DNA of 38,466 nucleotides from positions 1-38,466 of the forward strand of contig CAUZFZ010000105.1 of the NCBI GenBank assembly GCA_963579025.1, given 5' to 3'. Positions 1 through 7,680 of this stretch are shown here, in pieces. A program made the position numbers and the translations under genes. Every line of letters starts with the position of its first letter. The first letter of the stretch is position 1. The DNA comes from CAUZFZ01 sp963579025. GTDB lineage: Bacteria > Planctomycetota > Planctomycetia > Planctomycetales > Planctomycetaceae. The notes beneath the pieces were generated by a model, which ran no database searches, had not been told where the DNA came from, and saw only the letters and a list, made by a program, of their open reading frames with translations.

Positions 1-25
1 CATCCGCTTCCATGCGAATTTCCAT
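1..25 (-). CDS. 5' tip of a leftward gene cut by the window edge
   Basis: Only about eight codons are visible, reading M-E-I-R-M-E-A-D and running off the left edge. The start is supported by a strong Shine-Dalgarno match: on the minus strand AAGGAG lies 5-6 bases before the ATG (plus-strand 31-36 is ctcctt). The product cannot be identified. The first codons lie at the foot of an inverted repeat at 24-78, so translation or transcription of this gene may be controlled by that structure. Existence of the start is inferred from the ribosome binding site only. Confidence 0.4.
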
Positions 26-78
26 CGAGACTCCTTTCCCGGTCCGACTTCAACCATCAACCGGAAGGGAGTCTCGAT
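24..78. promoter_or_regulatory. Inverted repeat covering the ribosome binding site of the leftward gene
   Basis: The 11 bases at 24-34 (atcgagactcc) are the exact reverse complement of 68-78. The pairing continues with a G-U pair, four more pairs, one bulge and three pairs around a loop of about 16 bases. The left arm contains the Shine-Dalgarno sequence and start codon of the leftward gene. It could be an operator read as two half sites, or an mRNA hairpin hiding the ribosome binding site. A T-rich stretch (79-84) follows on the plus strand, so a terminator-like role is also possible. Confidence 0.4.
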
Positions 79-106
79 ATTTTCCCGATTCCCCAACACC
101 CACGTT

Positions 107-322
107 TTGGGATCACGCCCCATGACAACGGTCGTCATGATCGCCGGATTCGGCAGTGTCATGACCAGTCAGCTTCCGACTCACTTTCTGTTCGCGGCCA
201 TGGCGAGCACGACAATCGGCGCGGCTCTGCTGGGAGATCTGATCATCCTGCCTGCGCTGCTGGTGTGTTTCCCCGATCACACGCAGCCAGACGGACCGCC
301 AGCCGGTGAATCGGAAGGATGA
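107..322 (+). pseudogene. C-terminal remnant of an MMPL/RND-family transporter
   Basis: About 70 residues resemble the last two transmembrane helices of MMPL/RND exporters: a PMTTVVMIAGFG-like helix, a short loop, then a helix ending in ALLGDLIILPALLVCF, the usual 'ALLADLLLLPALL' end of the family. Full proteins have 700 or more residues and about 12 helices. The frame stays open to the left edge, but what lies upstream looks intergenic (the start of a divergent gene and a hairpin), so the rest of the gene is missing, not merely outside the window. The stop overlaps the ATG of the next gene (ATGA at 319-322), a sign that the two were once translationally coupled. A short real gene starting at TTG 107 or ATG 122 cannot be excluded. 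Confidence 0.55.
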
Positions 323-2439
323 CTGCTGCGTGTTTACCCCGTGCCGGGACCATTCGCCGTCGTTGCCCTGAACACCGTACGATGCCGCATGTTGTGGCGA
401 TGCTCGTCTGGTGGGATCCAGACTTTGTTAAAACGCTCTCTCCGTCACGGTTGAAGCACCGCGTCAGGCAGTCAGGGATGGCGTTGTCGCGGTCTCACGA
501 CGAATTGCTCATGCCGGACTGGTCTTACAACACACTCTTCCGCCCCGTGCTGTTTCGGTTGCCGTTTCCGCTTGCGCGGAACTTGTGCATGAATTCGATG
601 GGTCGCCTCGCGAGTCTGCCACTCGGAGGACGGGTCATCGATCTGATGGGACACATGGCGCCGGATCGACGACTTGGGCGGCAGGTCGGCGGGATTGAGA
701 TCCCAGCTCCAACGGGACTCGCCGCTGGCATCGATTTCCATGTACGTGGTCACGGTGCACTCGCGCGATTTGGTTTTGGAGTGATCGAAGTCGGTCCCGT
801 GTCGATCGGTGGATGTGAAACGGTTGAATGCATCGAACTTAATGCAGAATCGGAGACGCTCGTCTGTTCGCCGGATCTGCCTCCGGTTTCACCCCGTGAT
901 CTGGCCGAACGACTGGCTGCGTCGTCGTCGCCCCCAGTTCTGCTGCGGGTCGTGTTGCCTGAATCTCCAGGCAGCGAGGAATCAATTCAGCAACTTGAGC
1001 AAACGGTAAGCCTGCTCAACGGTCATGTATCCGGCCTGACTCTTGTCGGCACAACGTCGTCCGGTGGGCACGCAGCATGTTCCGCGGAGTGGATCGACGT
1101 GCTGCGCCGTGTTGGATTCTCTGGCCCCGTGTTTCATGTGGCTCCCGACGACGTCGATCCGGCACAGATCAAAGACGCAGGCTTCTCAGGCGTCGTGATC
1201 GACGCCGCCAGAAGCGACTCGTCGGGTCGACGGATCATGGGACGCGCCGGACAGGCGGCAGTCGTGGAACGAGTTCGCCAGTTCCGTGACAGAGATGACG
1301 GCGACATGGCCGTCATCACAACGGGCGGCATCCACGAACCCGCGGATGCACTCGAACTGCTACAGGCAGGAGCCGATCTTGTTCTGATCGACTCGGGGCT
1401 GGTGTTTGCCGGACCGGGGTTGCCCAAACGTATCAACGAGGCGGTGCTTGCGTCAGATCATCTGTTGAGTGTGGCAGGATTGGAAGTGGGACGTGGCTTA
1501 CACGATGCCGCGCCAGCGGCCGCGCAACAAAGCTGGTTCTGGACGATGTTGTTGGCGATCGGAATGTTCGGGGGCGGCGTCTTGGCCATGGGGGTGGCGA
1601 CAACTCGAGTCATGCTGCCGTACGACGAAGCATTCGTTGGAGTGACCATCGACGAGCTATGTGGCGCCAATGAAAACCTGCTGCCGTTTCTGACGCATGA
1701 CCGAGTCACACTCGCCGGCACGATGCTGGCGGATGGGATTCTCTATCTGGCGTTGTCGCTATGGGGCATTCGGGCCGGGTTTCACTGGGCTCGCGTGACC
1801 CTGCTGACGTCGGCACTGGTCGGCTTTTTCGGGTTCTTTCTATTCCTCGGTTTCGGCTACTTCGATCCGTTTCATGCATTCGTGACGGCCGTCATGTTTC
1901 AGTTCACGCTGCTGGGCATGCACGCCTCGTTTGAGTCGCGCCCGTGTCTCACGGTGCCTGACCTGCACAACGACCGGGCCTGGCGAATGAACCAGTGGGG
2001 GCAGTTGATCTACATCCTGCACGGCGGAGCGATCATCGTGGGCGGCTGTGTGATCAGCTTTTTTGGTGTGACCAGCGTCTTCGTGCAGGAAGACCTCGAC
2101 TTCATGCAGACTACTGCCGAGACGCTGCGTTCAATCAATCCCAAACTGGTCCCGATGATCGCTCACGATCGCGCGACATTCGGTGCCATGCTCATCAGTT
2201 GTGGAATCGTCGTCCTGTTGAGTTCGTTGTGGGGCTTTCGCCGTGGCGCCGCCTGGTTGTGGTGGGCGCTGCTGCTGGCCGGCAGTGCGGCGTATGTCTC
2301 GACAATCGGCGTTCATCTTCAGGTTGGTTACACGAGCTTGCGTCATCTCCTGCCCGCGTACGGAGGACTGGCCGCGCTCGTCCTTGGTTCGGCGCTGAGC
2401 GGCCCATTTCTACTGGGGCAAGGTTGTTCAAGGGAATAG
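319..2439 (+). CDS. DHODH-like (PyrD-type) domain fused to a multi-helix membrane domain
   Basis: The first ~390 residues follow the class 2 dihydroorotate dehydrogenase pattern: an N-terminal YNTLFRPVLFRLP stretch, PTGLAAGID, FGFGVIEVGPV, and near the end TTGGI..PADALELLQAGADLVLIDSGLVFAGPGL, which in the family binds the FMN phosphate. Two catalytic signatures are degenerate: the Lys of 'GLAAGxDKN' is replaced (GIDFHVRG) and the 'N-x-S-x-PN' catalytic-base loop reads LVGTTSSGG. After residue ~400 come about eight predicted transmembrane helices (WFWTMLLAIGMFGGG through LVLGSALSGPFLL). I infer a membrane-tethered flavoprotein-like protein that is probably not an active pyrimidine enzyme. The start is uncertain: ATG 319 overlaps the previous stop but has poor ribosome-binding spacing, whereas Met at 511 begins where family similarity begins. 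Confidence 0.7.
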   Translation: MTAACLPRAGTIRRRCPEHRTMPHVVAMLVWWDPDFVKTLSPSRLKHRVRQSGMALSRSHDELLMPDWSYNTLFRPVLFRLPFPLARNLCMNSMGRLASLPLGGRVIDLMGHMAPDRRLGRQVGGIEIPAPTGLAAGIDFHVRGHGALARFGFGVIEVGPVSIGGCETVECIELNAESETLVCSPDLPPVSPRDLAERLAASSSPPVLLRVVLPESPGSEESIQQLEQTVSLLNGHVSGLTLVGTTSSGGHAACSAEWIDVLRRVGFSGPVFHVAPDDVDPAQIKDAGFSGVVIDAARSDSSGRRIMGRAGQAAVVERVRQFRDRDDGDMAVITTGGIHEPADALELLQAGADLVLIDSGLVFAGPGLPKRINEAVLASDHLLSVAGLEVGRGLHDAAPAAAQQSWFWTMLLAIGMFGGGVLAMGVATTRVMLPYDEAFVGVTIDELCGANENLLPFLTHDRVTLAGTMLADGILYLALSLWGIRAGFHWARVTLLTSALVGFFGFFLFLGFGYFDPFHAFVTAVMFQFTLLGMHASFESRPCLTVPDLHNDRAWRMNQWGQLIYILHGGAIIVGGCVISFFGVTSVFVQEDLDFMQTTAETLRSINPKLVPMIAHDRATFGAMLISCGIVVLLSSLWGFRRGAAWLWWALLLAGSAAYVSTIGVHLQVGYTSLRHLLPAYGGLAALVLGSALSGPFLLGQGCSRE

Positions 2440-2482
2440 GCGCGATCAAGCCTCAAGTTCGGAGGGGCGAGTGGCTCCTGGC

Positions 2483-2516
2483 CTCTTAATCTTAATCCTA
2501 CTCTTAATCTTACTCC
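2483..2516. repeat. CTTAAT-type short tandem repeat between convergent genes
   Basis: The 188-base gap between the convergent genes ending at 2439 and 2628 holds an imperfect array of the hexamer CTTAAT (ctcttaat, cttaat, cctactcttaat, cttactcc). On the other strand it reads GATTAAGA. I see no gene in the gap and no clear terminator. Its role is unknown; it may serve as a low-GC spacer at the transcript ends. Confidence 0.4.
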
Positions 2517-2627
2517 CCAATCCGCTCCGCTCGCGGCTCGGCCGCGTGTCTGGGCATGCTGGCTATGAAGAGGATCGAGGCCGAAGTCGTTGGCTCAGGA
2601 CTGACGCACGGAGATTAAGATATGCAG

Positions 2628-4916
2628 CTACAGGCGAGGCAACGAGACCTGCCGGGTTGGTCGCCCTCTGTTCCGCGGAACTCGGATTACGGCACGTTCC
2701 TGCACTGCGAATCCAAAATCATGCGCAAGTTCGCGTTGCGCCAAGTGGAACCACGGCGTGTTGGGATGTGCGTCGATGCAGCGCTTCAGAATGCGTTTAG
2801 CGTCTTCCCCGCGTGTTGTCCGTTCGACTCGGCTCGGTCTTGCCGCATGGATTGTGAGCCCGTTCGTGGAAGACTTCAGTGTTCCTGGTCTCAACCTCGG
2901 AGCAAAATCGACAAAGGCCCGGTAGCGGGTTCGTGCGGCAATTAACCGGCCATACGTCAGATCGTGCCAGGCCTGCCAGCGAGGGGACGTTTCCTGCTCG
3001 TACAAACCGACAACGACTCGGTTTTCGAAGACACGAATCAACTCGTCGATATCCCGGACAGCAACCTCAGCCTTCCGCTTCTCAGAAGCCAGTTCGCTGC
3101 CCAGCCGTGCCTGAAATTCCTGAGCCGTGTAATAGAACGGGCCACCAAATCGAACACCGTAGTCGAGGCGAGGAGGCTGCAGATTCAGTTTGTGCGCGGC
3201 TTCCACAGCTTTAAGAACTGCTACGCGCAGCGGGCGTTCCCGCAAATCTGCCTGAATCAGATCTGCGGATCGATAGTCCGGTAGGTAAGGCCGCAACGTG
3301 TCGATGCGGAACGGTGAACTGTCACTCGGGCGATCGTACACAATGTAATTTCCACCGGTTGCCATCGTGAGTCGTGTCAACGCGTACGGCCCGAATCCCG
3401 ACAGCATCGCGTCCAGGTTGGAGCCTCCCTGCCATGCTGGCGACTTGCCGTACCACGGACCTCGCTTTGACTCGTCCCAGTTGGCCGGCACATTGCGAAA
3501 CCAATAGGGCAATCGCAATCGCTGGCGTAACGCGGTGTCCGGGCCTCGAACGACGGGCAGGTAGTACACGCGGTCGTCTTCAGCCTGAAAGGCGTGATAG
3601 CCCTGCATCTGACCGAGCACCGCGGACGGACCGATGACACTGACCTCAAGCCGGCTGTTCCGACAAATCTGAATGGTGCGTTCCAGGCGCAAGTAGTCGT
3701 CTCCCGATTCGTCGGTGCACACGACGCACATCAGGTTCTTCGACCGGTTCTTACCGTTCTTCTGAACAAACTGCTCTTCGGACCATTCAATCGCCGAGAA
3801 CACATTCTCCAACCCGGTCGCGTCCAGACCGTAGTCTTTGCGGATGGCTGCCAGCGCCTTTCCTGGAACGGTCGTGACAGTGAGTTTTTCCGGACGCGCG
3901 CCGAATGCCACAACGATGTGCATCAATGTATGCGACTCATCGGTGCGGGTTTCGTGAACTTCCTGCAGGTAGCCTTCGAGTCGATCAGCCAGCATATTTC
4001 GTTGTCGCTGCATGCTGACTGAACGATCCATCAGCCAGATGACAGCCATGTCGCGTTCCAGCAGTTTGGCTTTGATCGATTCGATGATCGCGTCAGTGGC
4101 TCCCTCAACCGACTTTGCCTGACTGACTTTGGCTTCACGCGGTTCTGCGGCTGGCTCGGAACTCCCGGGGCCCGTGTTGGAATCGGCTGCGGTGTCAGAT
4201 TTTCTCGGAGCGTCCTGCGTCGCGGTAATCGATTGCAGGCCTCCGGCTTCGGATGCGTCAAACACATTCGGCTGTATCGTCAACGGCACTGCGTTAGCTT
4301 CGACTGGATCGAGCGCGGGATCATCCTTGTCCTCGTCGGTTTCAGCATCAAAATCGACTGACTCGATACCGTTGTCCTCAACGACCGACGGTAGAACGGT
4401 GATGATTTCCGACAAGTTCGTTGCTGGCAATTCCGGGAGAATCCATGCGGCAAGAACCAGCAGGATGATGGCATGCACGGCCGTGGAGATCACGTACGAA
4501 CGCGACTCTTTCGACTGCAGCACCTGCTTCCATGGTGAAAGCAACTCGCCCTCTTCAGGTTCGGCGTCATCGAATTCGAGTTTGATGTCCGGAAGCGAAT
4601 CGGCGAGATCCATCACTGAGTCAAGCTCGGTCCGCGTCCCATCCTCGACGTGGTCAAACTCAACGTCAGGCCGCTCTGGATACGGTGGATCGTTGTCGGT
4701 GGCGACGATGCGGGACGACCGGCGACGACTGGGCGCCGGCAACTGGATTTCACCGTCGACTGACGAAAGGCCTTCACTGGAATCCGCCGCGCTGTCCTGT
4801 GCGCCCGGTAGCGCTACGAACAGCTCACCGCAGTTCGGACATTCACGGTATTGACCCGCAATGCTGTCTGAACCAACGACCGTGCGTTCGCAGTGAGGGC
4901 ATTCAACAGTGATCAC
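2628..4916 (-). CDS. Zinc-ribbon, membrane-anchored von Willebrand factor A protein
   Basis: The 762-residue protein starts with a four-cysteine zinc ribbon (C6, C9, C26, C29; ECPHCE...ECPNCG), then an acidic, disordered stretch to ~residue 135, and one transmembrane helix at ~141-160 (STAVHAIILLVLAAWILP). A second disordered region precedes a vWA domain from ~residue 285, which opens AVIWLMDRSVSMQ and keeps the D-x-S-x-S metal-ion site. The C-terminal part is rich in Arg and has no recognised domain. Such proteins are common in planctomycetes; vWA domains bind protein partners through Mg2+. The ribbon would lie in the cytoplasm and the vWA domain in the periplasm. It is followed, on the same strand, by nothing; its own upstream neighbour at 5040-5309 is in the same direction, 123 bases away. 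Confidence 0.75.
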   Translation of the reverse strand: MITVECPHCERTVVGSDSIAGQYRECPNCGELFVALPGAQDSAADSSEGLSSVDGEIQLPAPSRRRSSRIVATDNDPPYPERPDVEFDHVEDGTRTELDSVMDLADSLPDIKLEFDDAEPEEGELLSPWKQVLQSKESRSYVISTAVHAIILLVLAAWILPELPATNLSEIITVLPSVVEDNGIESVDFDAETDEDKDDPALDPVEANAVPLTIQPNVFDASEAGGLQSITATQDAPRKSDTAADSNTGPGSSEPAAEPREAKVSQAKSVEGATDAIIESIKAKLLERDMAVIWLMDRSVSMQRQRNMLADRLEGYLQEVHETRTDESHTLMHIVVAFGARPEKLTVTTVPGKALAAIRKDYGLDATGLENVFSAIEWSEEQFVQKNGKNRSKNLMCVVCTDESGDDYLRLERTIQICRNSRLEVSVIGPSAVLGQMQGYHAFQAEDDRVYYLPVVRGPDTALRQRLRLPYWFRNVPANWDESKRGPWYGKSPAWQGGSNLDAMLSGFGPYALTRLTMATGGNYIVYDRPSDSSPFRIDTLRPYLPDYRSADLIQADLRERPLRVAVLKAVEAAHKLNLQPPRLDYGVRFGGPFYYTAQEFQARLGSELASEKRKAEVAVRDIDELIRVFENRVVVGLYEQETSPRWQAWHDLTYGRLIAARTRYRAFVDFAPRLRPGTLKSSTNGLTIHAARPSRVERTTRGEDAKRILKRCIDAHPNTPWFHLAQRELAHDFGFAVQERAVIRVPRNRGRPTRQVSLPRL

Positions 4917-5039
4917 AGGACAAACCGATCGAAAGCGTGTTCCAGTTCAGCAGCAATATGTTCTGACCTGAAAGAAGTGCAAACGAGCAAAATCCTCCTG
5001 ACTCAACACCATATCCTCAAGACCGTCCGGTAATCGGCA

Positions 5040-5309
5040 TCATGGATCGCCGAGTTCGTACATTCCGTGACCTGAGTACCGCAGTCGACCTTTTTCGGCG
5101 AGTGCATCCCAAATCGATTGGGGATACTGGTTCGGCGGCGTGATTGCCACGACGCCCGACTTTTCGCCTCCGGTCATCGGTCCGTAACCGAGCCGCGACT
5201 CATCATCGAGCCGGGTCAGTTTCATCCGTTTCTTGAACGCCTTCAGAGCCCGCTTCAGCTCTTCTTTGGTATGCGGTTCCGCTGGCGGCGTTTCTTCTGG
5301 TTCTGTCAT
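5040..5309 (-). CDS. Small conserved hypothetical protein, 89 aa
   Basis: I do not recognise a named family. The protein has an acidic Pro/Glu-rich N-terminus (MTEPEETPPAEP), a basic helix (KEELKRALKAFKKRMKLTRLDDES), then a compact C-terminal half with GYGPMTGGEKSGVVAITPP and a WDALAEKGRLRYSGHGMYEL segment that looks like a small globular domain. There is no signal peptide or membrane helix, so it is probably cytoplasmic. It lies 36 bases downstream of the hydrolase gene on the same strand and may share its transcript. The even codon use and well-formed C-terminal motif argue that it is real. Confidence 0.6.
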   Translation of the reverse strand: MTEPEETPPAEPHTKEELKRALKAFKKRMKLTRLDDESRLGYGPMTGGEKSGVVAITPPNQYPQSIWDALAEKGRLRYSGHGMYELGDP

Positions 5310-5345
5310 GAGGTTCTCCGTCTCATCGCTGTGCGTGGACTGTGC

Positions 5346-6299
5346 CTATTCGTTTGAAGTCATGCCGCGTCGACGCAGCCAGTCGGCCGCTCGCGCCGGC
5401 CAGGTGGCGACGTTTGAGTTTCTGACGGGTCGCATGCCGTAGCCGTGCCCGCCAGTCTCGTAGATGTGCAGTTCCGCTGGAACGCCACTACGCTTGAGCC
5501 CCGCATAGAACAACACGCTGCTGATCGATGTCGCACTGTCATTGTGGGCATGAATGAGAAGTGTCGGTGGGGTTTCCTTCGAGATCTTCAACACGTCACG
5601 CAACTGCCCGGTTTCGTCGTCAACCAGCCGCCACGGATAAACCAGCATGCTGAAATCAGGTCGGCAGGAGATTTCATCCACTGCATCCTGGGACTTGTAA
5701 GATCGTGAGGCAAACCGTGTCGTGACGAGTGCTGCGGCCTGGCCTCCGGCTGAGAATCCAAGGACGCCGATCCGGTCTGGCTTCAGCCCCCACTCGCCGG
5801 CATGATGACGCACCAGGCTGACAGTTCGCTGACCATCCTGCAGAGGGCGCTCAGACAGTTTTGGAAGATCGTTGTTGGTCTGAGTTCCTGCCGACTGCTT
5901 CGTCCGGTAATGGACGACAATGCCCGTAATACCATGCTGATTCAGCCACGCTGCGGCTTCCGATCCCTCTTTGTCTGTCACCACGTAATTGTACGCGCCG
6001 CCTGGAAAAATCAGCACGGACGCGCCGGACCAGTTCGCAGCCGGTGCCGGTGGATGAAACACATGCAGTCGCGGACGCGTGATGCTCTTCACTCGGGTTG
6101 CTGGAGGATCTTCGTTGGCACGGCGAGCAAGCGTCTCACCGGTGTTTCGAGTTGATTCACCCGGAGCAAGCTCAGGCCAGATATCCACGACACGGTCCGC
6201 ATCACGGGCGTCCGCACCCAGGCCGGCAAAGCACAACAGCAGCAGCACCATTCCATACCGAATGGAGAGAGCGGGCAATCGAGTGGTGTAAACGGTCAT
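5346..6299 (-). CDS. Secreted alpha/beta hydrolase (acetylesterase/xylanase-like)
   Basis: The 317-residue protein begins with a signal peptide (MTVYTTRLPALSIRYGMVLLLLCFAGLGADA). The start at 6299 was chosen because it precedes this peptide; an upstream Met would add 79 residues unlike protein. The mature part has an esterase oxyanion-hole motif (FPGGAYNYV), the nucleophile elbow GFSAGG, a conserved aspartate in LLIHAHNDSATS, and the catalytic histidine in ETGGHGYGMRP. This is the BD-FAE/acetylxylan-esterase-like group often seen in planctomycetes; 'WPELAPGESTRNTGE' near the N-terminus is typical. Likely role: deacetylation of polysaccharides in the periplasm. The precise substrate is not visible. 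It is divergent from the GIY-YIG gene, with a 184-base shared promoter region. Confidence 0.8.
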   Translation of the reverse strand: MTVYTTRLPALSIRYGMVLLLLCFAGLGADARDADRVVDIWPELAPGESTRNTGETLARRANEDPPATRVKSITRPRLHVFHPPAPAANWSGASVLIFPGGAYNYVVTDKEGSEAAAWLNQHGITGIVVHYRTKQSAGTQTNNDLPKLSERPLQDGQRTVSLVRHHAGEWGLKPDRIGVLGFSAGGQAAALVTTRFASRSYKSQDAVDEISCRPDFSMLVYPWRLVDDETGQLRDVLKISKETPPTLLIHAHNDSATSISSVLFYAGLKRSGVPAELHIYETGGHGYGMRPVRNSNVATWPARAADWLRRRGMTSNE

Positions 6300-6483
6300 G
6301 CAGCGTTGTCCTGATTCGACGGAGTACGAGGCTCGCTGAATTTCTCTCAACACACGGTGGACGGTATAGTCGGGTGTCGAAATCGCGTGACTGCCGGCTC
6401 GACGACGAGAGACTAACAGTCCGGCTGGAGATGCTGAAACGGTTTCGAATCGACCAGTAGCTCGCGCTTGAATTGAGGCGGCC

Positions 6484-7377
6484 ATGTTTTTTCTCAGGCT
6501 TCTCGTGTACGTCGCTCTGATTGCGTCGGTGATCACTCCCGTGAGCGGTGGGGAACAGGCACCGGGCCAGCCATCGGAACTTGACGCTGCAACGCGGAGA
6601 GAGCTTAAAGACGTTGCACGTCTGGCCTACGCGACCGTGTATGACGGATGGAGTAGCGACGAAGTACTTCTGCAGGATGAACTGAATGCGAAGTATCTGA
6701 CTGAGTGCCGCAAACGCATGCCTGACATTCGCGCGTTCGATTTCAACTGGACGCTGCTCAACCTGAGAAAGGCCGGCGAATTACGCGACATCCGCGCGAC
6801 GAAGCGCCGTCGTGATCGGCATGATGAGTATCTGCATGCGGCAGAAATCGCTGCCCGATTCCTGGAGGATCGTTACAAGGTCAACACGGATCGTGTGATC
6901 TGTGAGCCGGAATTGCGGGCCGAGTACGACAAGGTCGCCAAGGCCATTGTTCCAGACGTTGAGTCGTATCTGTTGCGTAAGGCGAGCTTCACCTTACGTA
7001 AGTCACGACGCCTGCAACCGGAACTTGTGTCGCGAGTCGTGGACTGGAAGAAGCAGATCCTCGCCTTTCCCGCGTCGGAGATCGCCAACAAACCGGAACT
7101 GATCCCGAACGGTCCGGGCGTCTACATCTTTCGCGATGAAACCGGTTATCTCTACATCGGCGAGTCCTCCAAGCTGCGCGATCGGCTGAAGAAACACCTG
7201 GACGATTCCGATCGTCAGTCTCTGGCAACTTATCTGAAAGCTGAAGGGATCGGGGGAATTGTCATTGAGGTGCATGCCTTCGATCCGGATTCACAGGCAC
7301 GACTCAAGCCGCAGCGGCGTGCTTACGAATCCGAGCTGATCCGCAGCCGGAAACCGAAATTCAACCTGGCCCCGTGA
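6484..7377 (+). CDS. Exported protein with a C-terminal GIY-YIG nuclease domain
   Basis: Residues 1-22 form a signal peptide (MFFLRLLVYVALIASVITPVSG). Residues 35-200 are a helical, charged region of no known family. Residues ~209-297 are a GIY-YIG domain: GVY (Y214), YIG (225-227), a conserved Arg after it (ESSKLRDRLKKH), and the metal-binding Glu in YESELIRSRKPKFN (E284), whose 'E-LI--KPxxN' end is characteristic. All catalytic positions are therefore present. GIY-YIG enzymes usually act inside the cell (UvrC, homing nucleases, Slx1), so a signal peptide is unusual. It may be a secreted or periplasmic nuclease, or the hydrophobic N-terminus may be a membrane anchor. It is monocistronic and divergent from the hydrolase. 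Confidence 0.75.
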   Translation: MFFLRLLVYVALIASVITPVSGGEQAPGQPSELDAATRRELKDVARLAYATVYDGWSSDEVLLQDELNAKYLTECRKRMPDIRAFDFNWTLLNLRKAGELRDIRATKRRRDRHDEYLHAAEIAARFLEDRYKVNTDRVICEPELRAEYDKVAKAIVPDVESYLLRKASFTLRKSRRLQPELVSRVVDWKKQILAFPASEIANKPELIPNGPGVYIFRDETGYLYIGESSKLRDRLKKHLDDSDRQSLATYLKAEGIGGIVIEVHAFDPDSQARLKPQRRAYESELIRSRKPKFNLAP

Positions 7378-7421
7378 TATGGTGTATCCAGACCCGAACA
7401 CGGAAGCCCCGGGAAGGGGAC

Positions 7422-7487
7422 GCGGATGACGCTGATCTTGCGGATGAAAGCGGATCAGCGAACATCTGTTGTTCCCGTGTCATCCGC
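7422..7487. repeat. Nested stem-loop after the GIY-YIG gene
   Basis: The outer arm gcggatgac (7422-7430) pairs exactly with gtcatccgc (7479-7487). Inside it, cgctgatc (7430-7437) pairs with gatcagcg (7453-7460). The structure lies 45 bases after the stop of the GIY-YIG gene. There is no T-run after it, so it is not a standard rho-independent terminator, though it may still protect the 3' end of the transcript. The sequence is unlike the next element at 7496. Confidence 0.55.
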
Positions 7488-7495
7488 TGCCCTTA

Positions 7496-7641
7496 AGGCG
7501 TGCGGCAGTTGAGAATTTACCAACGCCCCCGACTTTACGTCGGGGGTTCTCGCGTCTGTGCATTACCGATTGCGTAGTGCAGAAACGCGAGAACCCCTGA
7601 GATAAACTCAGGGGCGGTAAATTCTCATCCACCGCACGCCT
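7496..7641. repeat. Palindromic ~146-bp element with internal hairpins (MITE/PATE-like)
   Basis: The outer arms 7496-7521 and 7616-7641 share aggcgtgcgg and gagaatttacc in inverted orientation, differing only in a short internal stretch. Inside the left arm is a perfect hairpin cccccgac-tttac-gtcggggg (7526-7546 region); inside the right arm is cccctgag-ataaa-ctcagggg. A middle stem pairs gggttctcgcgt with acgcgagaaccc. The G/C-rich hairpins with a short T/A loop resemble the subterminal hairpins of IS200/IS605-group ends, so this may be a non-autonomous, palindromic derivative. No transposase is present. It lies in the promoter region of the cytochrome gene at 7681. Confidence 0.65.
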
Positions 7642-7680
7642 AATGTCCGTGCGAAGTGCCGACAACTTCAGGATCTCTCA

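Noticed and set aside
4129..4854. 241-codon Ser-rich open frame opposite the vWA gene
   Set aside because: Its composition (Ser, Thr, Gly) reflects the antisense of an acidic, disordered region; no ribosome binding site.
7422..7487. Rho-independent terminator of the GIY-YIG gene
   Set aside because: The stem is strong but no T-run follows in either direction, so I list it only as a stem-loop.
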